Source: Tanypteryx hageni
Lineage: Eukaryota > Arthropoda > Insecta > Odonata > Petaluridae
Length of the DNA stretch: 64,000 bases
Direction of reading: 5' to 3'
Assembly (NCBI GenBank): GCA_028673005.1
Contig: CM054118.1
Span: 4,304,410-4,368,409, forward strand
Below, piece after piece: positions 45,731-57,707 of this stretch; position 1 is the stretch's first letter, and each line of letters begins with the position of its first letter. Below the pieces are notes generated by a model. The model made no database searches. It was not told where the DNA came from and saw only the letters and a list, made by a program, of their open reading frames with translations. Position numbers and translations under genes: made by a program.

Positions 45731-46919
45731 TTGAATATAGAGAAAATTATAAATTGATCCTTCATTCTTCACGATGTATTTTTTGCCTCCTAAGTATATA
45801 CTGAGAGCGAATCATTATCAGTAGTCTTGGGATGATTCTATCAAAGTAAACTAGTTAAGTTTTTGTTTTAATTTTAAGCCCTTGAGCGGGTAAGAGAAAA
45901 TTAGAGAGTCCGAATTGATGCAGACGGATGAAACAGCAAGATGCTTACCTGAGTTATGATATTAAATGAAGTAAATAAGACGCTTAATTTACATTTTATC
46001 AAAGGTGCCCATTTTTTAAACATTCTAGAACCCGAATCAACGCAATGGAACAAGTTAAAAAGCGTACTAATTAAACATAAAGTTCAAGTTTGCAGAATAA
46101 CTATTAATTATGGTGTTTGGATGTTAAGACAAAGTTTTCAAAAGGCTTCAACGTAGTTTAAATTTCTGATAGCTAGAGAGATGATATTTTTTTAGATTAG
46201 CAGAAGATGACACACTGCACCATATTTATCATACCTTTAGGACATAGAAGCGCTAGATTTAGATAGATGAATCAGGACAGAAGAACGAGACTCGAATTTC
46301 AACCTTCCAATTGGCATGTGATTACATAATCATTAAATTTCAGCATCTCTTTCTGTTAGGGATTCACAAATATTATACTTATTCTGAAATGAAACGCTCC
46401 TAATCAACCAAAACCACCAGGAAAGGATTATTGAGCTCACCTTATGGCTGAAATCAAATCTGACAACATGTTTCTCCAATATCCATAGAAATGATGGGAA
46501 AAGAAGACACGCGATTCACCATTGATGACTCCTGCTTTGTGGCTAAAATGCGCATCTGATTTTCCTATCTCTTTGTGTAGTTTTTTAAATAAGTCTTAAT
46601 GATGCTGAATATACGACAAGACCAGTCTTTGCCATAAAATCACTGGCGTCGTAATTCATTGCGAACCTTCGTTCTGTTAATTCAAAATCCTAGGCAACTG
46701 AGTAATTTTCTCGACAAGTATTCACTTTGAAGTCTCATTAAGAGCTGTTTTAAGAGGCGGAGATCGATAATTTCACCTAGCAACAGAGAGATAGAGAGAG
46801 AGTACGGGACAGAAAGAGGTTTTGTTGCGTTGGAACGCAGGGATGGACAGGAGGGGTTTTTGGAGGCGTAATTAGGGGAAAGATGATTAGTGGAGAGAGG
46901 CACAACACACATCACTTGC
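45731..46919. other. No gene recognised
   Basis: AT-rich unique sequence. A 66-codon ORF at 45956-46156 has no motif. Confidence 0.5.
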
Positions 46920-47345
46920 AGCTCACACAGCACACGTGGAAGCGAAGGAAGAGAAGGGGAGAGAGAGAGAGACGGATGGGGGAGAGAGTGAATCTGCGGA
47001 TGCCAAAGCTTTAACGCCACTTCACGCCCGCTAATGGGACTTACAAGGGAGTTTGCAGGAAACGAGGGGATGATGGGAAGGGAGAAGGAAGGAAGAAGTT
47101 GGGGGAAAAGAAAGGAGGATGGGGGCAGATGGAGAAGGAGAGCTAAATGCGGAAGATCGAAGGATTGGGAGAGTGCGTGTCGGTGGCGGCTCGGAGAAGG
47201 AATGAAGCGAGGGAAATGTTGTGACAGTGAAGAAGAGAGAGTGCCATGGAGACAGGAAGAAGGAGAAAACGGGAGAGGGGAAAAAGAAATGACGAGAGAA
47301 GGTGAGAGAGATTTAGAGACAAAAATGACGATAAAAAAGGAAAAA
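46920..47345 (+). repeat. Purine-rich low-complexity region
   Basis: GA/GGA-rich plus strand. The Glu/Arg/Lys-rich plus-strand ORF at 47034-47357 is compositional. Confidence 0.75.
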
Positions 47346-47689
47346 GGGAGTATTTAAGTATGAGGAGGAAAGAACGGTTGAAGTATATGTCCGTACAGGC
47401 ATTCATATTAAAAATACAATATCGATCTCATCTAACGATTTGTGTATAATGAACTCTATGCATCATTAATGCTCAAATACTTGTCTATGAGCGCGTTCAA
47501 ATGACAGGATAGCACCCTCAGTGGCTATATTATCGCTGAATACCGCTGGAAATATCAACCACATTCATTCAAAAATAAATTATCAGGCGCATCCTCCGAT
47601 TTTTTGTTAGAATAATTATATATGTATCACCCATCGCCAAATGAGGGTTGATTTATTCACAAGCACATTTAAACCACAACCTAGCCGCC
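47346..47689. other. No gene recognised
   Basis: AT-rich spacer without recognisable features. Confidence 0.5.
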
Positions 47690-48800
47690 ATCAATGGCTA
47701 CATATGAATGAATCTCCTCTCAGAATGTCTATTTTTTTTAAACCCATAAGAAAAGCATTGAAAACTGCAGGGCCATATAAAATTGCTTTTTAAAATTATT
47801 TAAAATTAAGATATAAAGTCGGGGCATACAGCATACCGTGGAATAAAGAATGAAGTTCATTTTTCCTGAAGACCGAATTCAAATCCATGCTTCATTTGCG
47901 TAAAAATTTGACTTTAATTATAAAATTATGAAATTTTTCTCGGTCTTCAACAATGAAAAATATAAACTACCATAGCAACGACTCTAATACCTTTCAATGG
48001 GAATTGATTTTTCCATACTTCAAGGACGTTGATTTAATACTGCATTATAATCTATTTGATTTCAGCCCACAACGTATACATATGATGACGTAATAATTTT
48101 AAATTAATTTTTTTATCCGGATACGAACTAAAAGTCACTGATGATGTCGCCATAATCCTAACACAAGAAATATCCTAATTTTTACATACGTTTTATCGTG
48201 ACATAAAAGCTATTTTCTTAATGATGATTGCTGAAACAGAGCGCTCTAAGGCATGAAACCGAAAATTTGAAAACTTGGACTCGAGCCGATTGCCAGAGAA
48301 TTTAGAAATTACGGATAGATACCTGAATTTCGAGGAAAATGTAAATTACTGTATTATTTATATAATGATTATGCCATTGATTTTAAACTACGAAGTAAAC
48401 TTACGATGACGTCATTATACTAGCACACGAAATTTAGTAAAACGGGAAACGTATTTTAATGTTGTGTCGTAGTTTTTTGAGATATTTTAATTCTTTTCAA
48501 TTATTAAATATAATGGTGTCCTGCCTATTTTGCGATTTTTTTTATCCAAATACGTGCTAAAGGCACGGGTGATGATGCCATAATCTTAACACAAAATATC
48601 CCAATTTTTTATAATTTTAGTGTATAGTGCATTGTCTTAATGATGATTATTCTTATTGCTCATGCAGGTCGATCTGAGTCACGAAACTTGAAATACGAAA
48701 ACTTGGACACGACTCGATTGCACGAGAATTTGTAAATTACAGATAGTTGACTAAATTTCGCGGAAATTATAAATATTCTGCTAAAACTCGTGAAATTTAT
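47690..48800 (+). repeat. Interspersed repeat family F, longest copy, with internal duplication
   Basis: The first part (about 47742-48055) shares CCCATAAGAAAAGCAT, AATTAAGATATAA, GAATTCAAATCC and CAACAATGAAAA, in that order, with 62335-62820 and 6190-7420. The second part contains two diverged tandem units: about 48105-48352 and 48537-48785. Each has TTTTTTATCC, TGATGATGYCGCCATAATC- and CTTAATGATGATT-type blocks and a GAAAACTTGGAC motif. No protein is encoded. Confidence 0.65.
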
Positions 48801-49659
48801 TGTTCAATACATATAGGCTCCACATGGCTGAAGTGCTGTTGCCCTGAAGATCACGTTGTTTTATTTACGAGTTTAGATCATGGTGTATAGTAATTTTTTA
48901 AGTGCTTGCAGTGTGCAAGCATCGAAAACTCCAATTTATAACAAATAAAATTAATATAGCCGTGAAACGCTACAGTAAACCAGATAGGTAATCCGGCTGC
49001 AAATGAATCACCTTTCCTCGGCGGCAATTTTTCGATCGATCATTGGTTCCAAAGAAATGCACACCTTGTTTTCACCATTGTCTTGTTATGATAAGTATAA
49101 GCTCGATCAATCATATTTCAATATGCATAAGGTGTAGCGGAGTGGTGACATTTGTGTATGTGCCCTGTATCATTTGTATAATTTATCAGCAGTAATGGCT
49201 TCACTTTGTGCTTCCTGCCAGTCGCTCACCTATTAAATCTGAAGGTGTAAAAGTAATACTTTCTCGAAATATATTGGTAAAGTGATGCCATATATTATGT
49301 AATATTAAAATTCGGTTTCTTTCATTAAATCCGTTAGTTTTTACGTCCGTCACGCACTCACAAACATTGAAATTATGGTCAAAACTAAAGGTTTAATACG
49401 AAGAAATTTTCAAATTAAAACACCTCTATCTCTTCTGAAATATACTCGATTAAATAATCAAACGCGTTAAATGAATTCGTTCCCATAGTTTGTTTGTTAG
49501 TCCTTACATGGAGAACAGATGCTTATATCAACGCCGAGGAAGAGAGAAACCATCAAAAAAATAACAGCAGAGGTAAGCGTGGCAGGGTGAAAATTGTTCG
49601 AGAAGACGCAAAAGCAGTAAATTAGAAACGGTGTGCCGACTGAACTCTGCGAAAGCAAA
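48801..49659. other. No gene recognised
   Basis: AT-rich unique sequence. Confidence 0.5.
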
Positions 49660-50465
49660 AAGTAGACGATGATAATGATGCGAAGATAATAGAAAGTTCA
49701 AGGCGGGTAGAGGAAGAAAGATGGATAGAGGTCGGAGAGAGAGAGAAAGAGCAAAACTACAGGTGATAAAAAGAAAATAAAGAAATAATAATAGGGTGAG
49801 AATGTCATTGTAAAGGGGTTGGAAGAATGGAGGAGGAGTTTTTCTTCCCGTTTAACATATTATGTAAGCAGCGAGAGAGAGAGAGAGAGAGAGAAGAGTC
49901 GGAGAGTAGCGGGAGGAATGGGGGGAGAAGTTAGTTATAATGAGGAGGAGAAGAGAGAGAGAGAGAGCGTGTGGTAGAGGGAGTAATTGGCCGTGATGCC
50001 GCAGTGCTTTAGGGCTGCCTTCTCCCCTCCCCCACTGCCACCAGCCCTCCCATAACGCCTCTCCTCTCTTACCCTCCCAATGACAATCACTGCCTCTTCC
50101 TCCCACCCCATCAGCACACGGACCAAGGAGAAGGGAACCATTACCTCCTCCGCCACGCCTATCGCTCCCCCACACCCTTTTATCCTCCCTCAATAGAACC
50201 CACCCACTTACAATGCCATATCTTAACTAACCTCCCCACCGACCCCTCTCGCGCGAGCCATTACTACAACTAAGGGCCGAAGACTAACACACCAAGCCAC
50301 TCTCCTCCCCCTCCTTCTCCCCTCCTTCCTCCTCCCCTCCTTCTCCCCTCCCTCCTCCTCCCCTCCCTCCTCCTCCCCTCCCTCCTTCTCCCCTCCCTCC
50401 TCCTCCCCTCCCTCCTCCTCCCCTCCCTCCTTCTCCCCACCCCTTTTTCTCCCTCCCCCGACACT
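49660..50465. repeat. Purine tract followed by an opposing pyrimidine tract
   Basis: 49660-49985 is GA-rich on the plus strand, with (GA) runs at 49871-49893 and 49952-49967. After a 40-bp mixed spacer, 50020-50465 is CT-rich. The short-repeat ORFs on the minus strand are artefacts. The inner minisatellite is listed separately. Confidence 0.85.
50301..50438 (-). repeat. 15-bp minisatellite with 45-bp higher-order period
   Basis: The unit CCCCTCCCTCCTCCT alternates with a TTCT variant in the order CTC, CTC, TTC, repeated. This gives a 45-bp super-unit. The minus strand is rich in GGGAGGGAGGAGG and may form quadruplexes. Confidence 0.9.
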
Positions 50466-51881
50466 CCGCGACAATTCCTCCAATTATTCTCCCCGCACAC
50501 GTTTTCTCGGAGGCAGAAAAGAGCCACCGTCCTTCCCAACAACCCACAATTTCATTCACACCGTAGGTCGGCAAAGGCCAAAAAAAAAAGAGGAAAAGCA
50601 CTCTTCGCACGCACGCACCACCGCAATCTTGTCCTCCCTCACGCGCACACACACACGCGGGCACGTAAGAGGCCGGTCAAAAAGGGTTCCGCGATTTTTT
50701 TATCCGTTTATTTTTCTGGGTTCATATAATGGCCGAAGGGCACCTGCGCGGGAGGGATCAGGACGTGGAAGACTAGCCTCCGGGAGTTTAATTTTTTATT
50801 TATTTTTTATTATGTTTTTACGTCTCCGTGACTGAACTGCCGTATTGGCTTTAGGAGGTGGAAAGGAGGAGCAGCGGATGCAGGAAAGCTTGGCTGGTGG
50901 TTGATCGGTTGCCAAGATGTATATAACGCTCTTTTTTTCCTCTTCCATTCTCTCTTTCGAGATAGAAAGAGATATAGATAAATAGAGAGGGGGGGGGAGA
51001 ATGCAAAGCCTTCGTCTCCTCAAGCGATTTCTGACAAATAACCATGTATTTTACGGCGGAAACTTTATTTTTCGCCCGGCCGAGGAAATGGGTGCAAAAA
51101 CGTTTCGCAATTTTTCTCGGTTCATCCCTGCCGGTGCCTGAGAGAAGTGATGAGAAGGGAAGTAGAAGAATTGTGAGAAGAGAGCTTTTTCTACCGACAT
51201 TAAGGTTGCCATGGGCGCAAACTCTTAAAGATTCTAATATTTTTGTCTAAACAAGCGACTGAAATAGAAATCAGTTTTTTTCGCTCGAGTAAACTCTCCG
51301 ATGCATTTACTTCAGTGTTTGTTGAGTTCCGAAGTAATTATAAATTTATTGCAAAGCTTAAACGTTTTTTTTTTCTTTCCGAGGTATGGAGTTCACCCTT
51401 AGGTATTTCCAAAAGGTCACATTTGTAATGCAGTATCCTTCAAAGGCGATATACCGAAATCTATCGAATATAAATCGATAACGAAAAATTCTTCAGCTGA
51501 TATAAAAGACGATTTCATTGTATTTGCTACATTTGAGCAAGCCTCGACAAATTTTTCGTTTAATAAAGTTGATTGGTTAAAATTTCACTTTAAAGGTTTT
51601 ATTTTAAGGATCCCGCTGATAAGATTCATAGTATTTCATATCTATAATATTGGGTTTTGAAGGAACTGAAGACTCCCCGTGATGCCTGAAAGATTTATTT
51701 TTCAGAAATTGCGCTCAGATTTGTTCCGGACGATCGAATTTATAACGTAGTGAGTGTTCTTCTAAAGCTATATATCAGTAACTATCGAATACAAATCAAT
51801 ACGGAAAAATTCTCGAAAAGCTTACTGCTAAATGTTGTCATCCGCATTAAAATTTTCGTTTAAAAAATTAATCGTTTAAAG
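50466..51881. other. No gene recognised
   Basis: Mixed, then AT-rich unique sequence. Short ORFs have no motifs. Confidence 0.5.
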
Positions 51882-52183
51882 CAGCGGTGCCCAATCTTCG
51901 CTACGCAGGGCCGCATCGGCGGTTGCGAATCCTTTGACGGAACGCTTCGGAAGTTGCCAATTCCTCGGCGGGCCGGATTAGAGTTTAAATTATAAATTAC
52001 CTATACCTAGACATATTCTGAGATGCCAAGTGAAAATCAGACCTAAATAAGGCTTTTATATGGTTAATATGTCAATAGTAAAAGTAAAATGCATTAATTT
52101 TTGTACTAAATTTTTCGGATTGCTTTTTCGTCATACTTTCGCGGGCCGCATGAGGCCTGCGGGCCGTAGGTTGGGAACCACTG
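51882..52183. mobile_element. hAT MITE (302 bp)
   Basis: Ends CAGCGGTGCCCAATC and, inverted, CAGTGGTTCCCAACC match at 12 of 15 positions. The flanking 8-mers GTTTAAAG (51874-51881) and GTTTAAAT (52184-52191) match at 7 of 8. It shares the internal order GGGCCGCAT, GCGAAT, TCGGCGGGCC, CGCGGGCCGCAT with 32627-32957. Confidence 0.82.
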
Positions 52184-52982
52184 GTTTAAATATCATCTGT
52201 TTAACATTTTAAAGGTTTTCGTCCACTAGGTGGGTGTCGTTTTTCCCTACTCATACTAAGACCGCGGCTGACACTGATGCTGGTGGGAACGGCCTTTTCG
52301 TCGTCACTGCCTCACGTCTCGATAGAAAATGGCCCTCTACGCTACTTTCGAACTTTGTTTAGTTCTTTAAGACAAAACAAAATCTCCAGTGAAAGGAGTA
52401 ATTAATTTCCTTGTAGTATTAGTCATTACTTTACAAATAAACCAAAAATTCCGGTATTACGTAACCTATTGCTGAAACAGGTATAACAATGAACCGCGAG
52501 TGACCGCCGTAAATGGCACGAATCCAAAACCGATCAAGAACACTTGAGTCGGATAATTCATCGCCCGTCCACCGCTGTCTATCTTTTCAAAGTTAACTTT
52601 TGTTCTTTTCACGGACCGCGAATACATTACCACGATAACTAATTACCAATAAAGACGCTGATTGATTGAACTTGTGCAAATTACCCGACTACAATGCAGG
52701 GAGTTATTTATTAGTCGCGATCTGTGGAGAAGCAATCGTTTATATTTGACAGTATATTTGACCATGTTTACATGTTATTCGCTTGAAGCGATTCAGGAAA
52801 TGGATTGAAAAGATCCGTGTCCCTGAGGGACAACGTAAGAGGTATATTTTGGTCTTCACTCAAATCGCTTCATCAATAGCGAGGATTGAATTAAGTTAAT
52901 TTATTTATATAATATATCGAATTTCTTCGCCGCATTCCTTTGAGAAAAATAATTTTCGAAAATCCTAGCAATAAATTCTCAC
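52184..52982. other. No gene recognised
   Basis: Unique AT-rich sequence between a hAT MITE and a SINE. Confidence 0.5.
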
Positions 52983-53303
52983 AGGGGGTGCCGGTGGTGT
53001 AGTGGTTAGGACACTGGCTGCTACTCGCCCGCTGCTCGAAAGGTCAGCGGGTACGAATCCTGCGAAAGTAGGATTTTTTTCTAAGGTCGCCCGGTCCCCT
53101 GTTTGTATGGTTTGAGGAGACCGCGCAAAGTCAGTGTTCTGTCCTTCGGAAGGGGCGTTAAGCCGTTGGCCCCCTTGGTGCTCTTCGTTAAGAGTAGGCT
53201 AATGCCGGCACCCGGCTTCCCTCCTCCCTTGTCATCGTGTTCAGTGTGGAAGGAGTTATGGCTATAATAATCCAAGAGGTTGGTTAGCCAAAATACACAC
53301 ACA
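52983..53303 (+). mobile_element. tRNA-derived SINE with perfect 14-bp target duplication
   Basis: The head has an A-box-like TGGTGTAGTGGTTAGG (52995-53010) and a B-box-like GGGTACGAATCC (53049-53060) at tRNA-like spacing. It is followed by a non-tRNA body (TCGCCCGGTCCCC, CCTTCGGAAGGGGCGTTAAG) and an (AC) tail. CAATAAATTCTCAC flanks it perfectly at 52969-52982 and 53304-53317. The intact duplication and tail suggest a young insertion. The minus-strand ORF in it is meaningless. Confidence 0.92.
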
Positions 53304-53929
53304 CAATAAATTCTCACCGTTCCAGATTGTCATTTTTTTATTCCTTCCCAAGGGGTTTTCCATCAAGAACAAGTTTTTCACTATGGCTCAAAATTATCGA
53401 GATTTAGCGGGCAAAAATTAACCGCACAGGGAATTTTGTTCGAACACGTTCATTAAATTTTCGATTTACTTCAAACTATACGCCCTGTTTTTTTCTCTTT
53501 GCCAAGCAACGGCTGTAGCGTGCAATAACTCTCAACATTTTGGTTGTGGTTGTGAGTAAAATAAAAAAATAAAAAATCATAAGTGTTGGAAGTCATATAA
53601 CATATTTCCCTTTTATTTCTATCTACAAATTAAAAGCTTCTTCGTAACGGTTCGTAGGGCTTTGTTATCATTACAGTTTTGATTTTGACCTACTTTAGCG
53701 GAATACTGGAAGGAACTGAGTTTACCGAGAAATATTTGGCGCGAGGATTGCGAAAGAATCGAGGCGGGGTGAGCTGAAAACATATATGAAATCGTCAAAT
53801 ATTACATTCAATATATTTCATAACCGGCAACTTGTTTATTAAAATTCGTTTGTATAAATTATAAACGGTAATGAAATGATTTAGTTGCAAAATTCGATTT
53901 CTTCGTCTCAACATCTACTATCTAGTGTA
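53304..53929. other. No gene recognised
   Basis: AT-rich unique sequence between two SINE-like elements. Confidence 0.5.
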
Positions 53930-54072
53930 ATTTGACGGCCTTGGTAGAGGGGTGGCTCGCGGGTTCGATTCCCGACTTGGTCATGGTTGTAATTGTTTTT
54001 GTTATTGTTGTATATATTGTCAATCGGTCGGCTGTAATGGGCCGATTGTTTACAAATAAATAAAAAATAATT
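53930..54072 (+). mobile_element. SINE fragment with B box, different family
   Basis: TTGGTAGAGGGGTGGCTCGC is followed by a consensus B box GGGTTCGATTCC (53961-53972) and CCGACTTGG. A short body then has GGTCGGCTGTAATGGGCCGA and an A-rich end AAATAAATAAAAAATAA. The A box is weak or lost. No flanking duplication was resolved. Confidence 0.55.
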
Positions 54073-55868
54073 TCCCGTCAAAAATGACGTGTGTATAAGC
54101 AGAATAATAAATTAAAATCAAATTCACATAAAATATTTTAATTAAACCATCATTTACAGGCACCAAAAAATAAAAAAATGAATAGGTATAAAATTCAAGT
54201 AATCGAATGTTCCAGAAAGTAAGAATAGTTCTGAGCATATTAAGTGTGGCAAAGAAATATTAGTGTTGATTTATTTGTATTCGAAATCTTTCAAACATTT
54301 AGCAATTTAAATCTCTATATCTGACTTAGAAACACTCATACACAGATTATCAATAATAATGGAATATTTATTTATTTACGTTACCGTCGTATTGTTTATC
54401 GTTACCAAAGTATTCTTTAAACTTCGAAACCGTCGAAATTTCGTGAATATGTGGATATATGCGAAGCGAATTTATAATCCCAGTGAATCGTCCGCAACTA
54501 CATGAAACCGGCAACAATGTAAATCACCTTGGCGACGAAAGATTTTCTCGTATAAAACGTCAAATTTCAGCGTTAAAAATTAATTTGTGATCCGATTTGA
54601 CGCGTATTCAGGAATCAACGGAAGTAAAACGAAATTTCGTTATTTCAGGCGTCATTCGTTCTGTCCCGAATTCCTACGATGATATTTAAAAAATGCAAAT
54701 GATGAATATGCTACACTCATGCCCGTGTTAATCAAATGAAGAAAATAAAATGTTTTGGAATCGAACCCGTGATCTTATGATAGACGATGACATTTAAAAA
54801 CCGTAGAAGCCGTACTTTCCGTTCTGCAGTTATTCGCGTTAAACCATAATTCGCCACCAGAGGCGACACCGTCACCGTTAGCACACGCGCGCTTTCCATC
54901 ATACATCCGATTTTGCATTTGCCTCGTCTAACAAATAAGATACAGCGCATGAAATATTTTTAACGCAGTGTGAGAATTAATTTTCGTTTCTCAATATCTT
55001 TACTTATAAAATCTACAGGTATCAAGATTTGACGAAAGAAATTTCACTGTATCTTGATTTTAAAACGTTTAACACGAAATTATCGTAACTGAATAAAAAG
55101 TTTCCTTGTGTTTTTTACTGAATATTTTTCCAGAAATACTCGTTTCTGGAGAAATACTCAAATAATTCTAAGAAATAGCGAAAGAGTGGTTCAAACAGCC
55201 GACGGCTTATTTTGCAAATTCCCTTCAAATTCGGAAATAACGTCCCGAGCCAGACATTCCTCTTTAATAGGGTATAAGGCGCGAGACACCGCGTATTTTT
55301 TTAATGCCGCCGTTTTCAAAGTAGGAAACACAAATCACATATTTTAGGAATATAAATTGCCCGCCCGCATTCCTCGACTGGATTTCCTTTTGATGCCTTC
55401 GACTGCGACGCGGAACGAACGCTAGGAGGACGCCATTTCGATGAACCCTTAATGGGAACTTCCCGTCGAGGAAGGAAGCCTTTGTATCACCCATTATTCG
55501 ATTTTTCCCCTTTATGCGAACTCGTCTAGGAGGCCTAATTGCATTTGCTGGCTCAACGAAACTGCTGACGGACTTCGGTTTTGAAGATTCCAATGGACGG
55601 GATATTTAATCAAGTTCTGTCTCAGGCACTTGGGAAAACATTTTCTCGTGGAGATGAGGCGCCACCCTTAAGAATACGAAATATTAATGCGCGGAACCTA
55701 TGCGATGAAATTCACGATAAACATCTTCAGTGTTTTTTTGGGGGGTTGGAGATACATGCTAATCTCTATCCCTCATAATCGCACTAATTGGGTCGTATTG
55801 TCCGATAAAATTTTACCATCTCTCGAAAGCGAGTTCACTCATCTTTAATTTTCATTTTGAGTTGAAAT
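54073..55868. other. No gene recognised; isolated B-box-like site
   Basis: AT-rich. The minus strand has GGGTTCGATTCC at 54757-54768 with no paired A box, possibly an old SINE remnant. The minus ORF at 55264-55593 (109 codons) has no motif. Confidence 0.45.
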
Positions 55869-56060
55869 TTCTTTAAGAATAAGCACTAAAATAAAATAAG
55901 TACTTATCGAAGATATAACCATTGGCCAGAAAAAGGTTATAATAAACCACTATAACCTTTCCATGACTGTTGGAGATGCCTAAGGTAAGGTATTTTTCAA
56001 TTGCTTATTCTTGAATTTGTTTTCAGACATAAGACGTGGTCGATAAATCTCAAGTGAATT
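55869..56060. mobile_element. Small foldback MITE, copy 2 (diverged)
   Basis: The left arm AAGAATAAGCAC, ATAACCATTGGCCAG and AAAAAGGTTAT meets the inverted right arm ATAACCTTTCC, ACTGTTGGAGAT and TTGCTTATTCTTG around an 11-bp centre. The right flank TTTTCAGACATAAGACG matches the copy at 45469-45730. Confidence 0.6.
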
Positions 56061-57192
56061 GGAATTCCTTATTTTTACCGGAGAAATATTTTACATTTAC
56101 TTTTTACATTCGAGTAACGTTCATAAATATTTCTCCCTCTGTGTCTCTACGTTTCCTAAAATCTTTACCAAAATGCTTGAAATACCGGCTATGAAAGCTT
56201 GAATACATTGCGAAATTGATATGATATGTACTACGTGCCCATGGCAACCTCCAATTACGTACTTTGTTCTCGGAGTAACCTCGTCCATTTAGGATATTTC
56301 GCTTTTCGACGCAGCCAGCATCTTTCGCATTCCCAGGTCAAAAACCGATCTTGTTTACCTTAGCCGTTGCTAGGAATTCTATCGTATCTGGCGTGGCCTA
56401 AGTGCTAAGCCGATACTCTCCCGCTTCTCATTGTCGGGCGCCTAAGTGGGTTTGCTGTTCCAACCGCGCAGGATGGAGAGCGTGTGCTGCGCTAGCATTG
56501 GTAGACGAAGTTAGATGGATTTATGCTCTTGGAGGAAGGGAGAAATCGAGGAGGTGGATCTGTTCGCGGGAACCGGAGTTGAGATTTTCGGAATCCGTGC
56601 TACCTTGCTTCGTCGAATCGGAGAAGTCGTCGCTTCCCACGCCTGTGGACCAAATGTGATTCTGCAAAGGCAACACTAACAAGTAGATCAGGAGGATTTG
56701 GTCTGGAATGGGGAATGAAGTTTTGTTGCTTATATTTTATAGTAAAAATCAACTCCTCGGTTAAACTTGGCGAAATCTAAAGCTTCGTATAAATTACTCT
56801 GTATACGGACAAAAGATTATTGTGAATCAACTTTGAACCCCTCTTTATTAATTATGTTACTACACTTATTAATTGCAAAATTATAAACATAGGAGAACAT
56901 TGCTATTTTTGGCTGAAAATTGAATCTCTAAGTTAATTTTCAATTCGATACGATAAATTGTGTCAAAATGGCGCTTACTTAGTATTGCATAAAAATATTT
57001 AACACCTCATGAACAGAATTACCATTACAAGAAAGACAGTTAATCAGACTCGGTCGTCTAAAATAATTTACAAAGTCGAAACTATTTTAACTAAAAATAG
57101 TTTGAGAGGTAAATCAACAATATACTCGCGCACGAACGGGATAAAATTCCCTAAACTTATTCTCAGATATTATAATCTGCCTCATCCTTTGA
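56061..57192. other. No gene recognised
   Basis: AT-rich except for a GC-richer patch at 56380-56660. That patch has an 85-codon ORF without motifs and a weak A-box-like string (TGGCCTAAGTGCTAAGCC, 56393-56410). Confidence 0.45.
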
Positions 57193-57509
57193 AGCTGCGT
57201 TCACACTATATACATGTAAGATAAATACAAACCTTATACATGTAAAAATAGAAATCTAGGAAAGTATAGGATTTGTAGAAGACAAGTCTAAGATTTCTTC
57301 ATATTCTATTCTGTAGGAGTCAAGTAATATACAAATCTGAAGCTTTCGCGCCGAATGTGAAACTTGTATTTATCCAACAACTCGCGCATGCGCTGTAGGA
57401 TCTTAATTATCTATCATTTGTCACTTTAAACTGTTTACGTGCTGTAGTGTTGAGTTCGTGTGTGACTTAAAAGTGTGTTTATTATTAGTTCCTTTTCATT
57501 TATTTAAAT

Positions 57510-57707
57510 ATGGTAGATTTGCCGAGAAAAGAAACAACAGTATTGATTAAGTTACTTAAAAATCATGAGTGCTTATGAAATCCACGATTTCCAGAGTACT
57601 CTAATACAAATGTCAAGCAAGAAGCACGTTTGAAGATTACATCTGAAATGGAGGGACGCAACGAAGCAGAGGTTGAAAAAATAATTACTTCTTTTGCACG
57701 CAAAATT
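57510..57707 (+). pseudogene. MADF-type accessory protein of a Harbinger element (N-terminal, one stop)
   Basis: The frame starts at ATG 57510 and reads MVDLPRKETTVLIKLLKNHE followed by CL, a stop codon (TGA at 57576-57578), then NPRFPEYSNTNVKQEARLKI, TSEMEG and AEVEKIITSFARKI. The L.......hp.LW.p....Y.n...k......I...l....v...i..fr.. pattern is that of a MADF/SANT-like DNA-binding domain. The stop stands where MADF proteins have a conserved Trp, so a single TGG-to-TGA change is likely. The rest of the protein is deleted at the junction with the transposase start. Confidence 0.6.

Noticed and set aside
47034..47357. Basic, Glu/Arg-rich 107-codon ORF
   Set aside because: It is the translation of a GA-rich tract.
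50223..50664. Gly/Glu repeat ORFs on the minus strand
   Set aside because: They are translations of the 15-bp minisatellite in three frames.
53930..53985. tRNA gene at the GGGTTCGATTCC site
   Set aside because: There is no complete cloverleaf: the anticodon arm and acceptor stem cannot be formed. It is better explained as a SINE fragment.
56393..56450. SINE promoter (TGGCCTAAGTGCTAAGCC)
   Set aside because: The A-box resemblance has no B box at the right distance.
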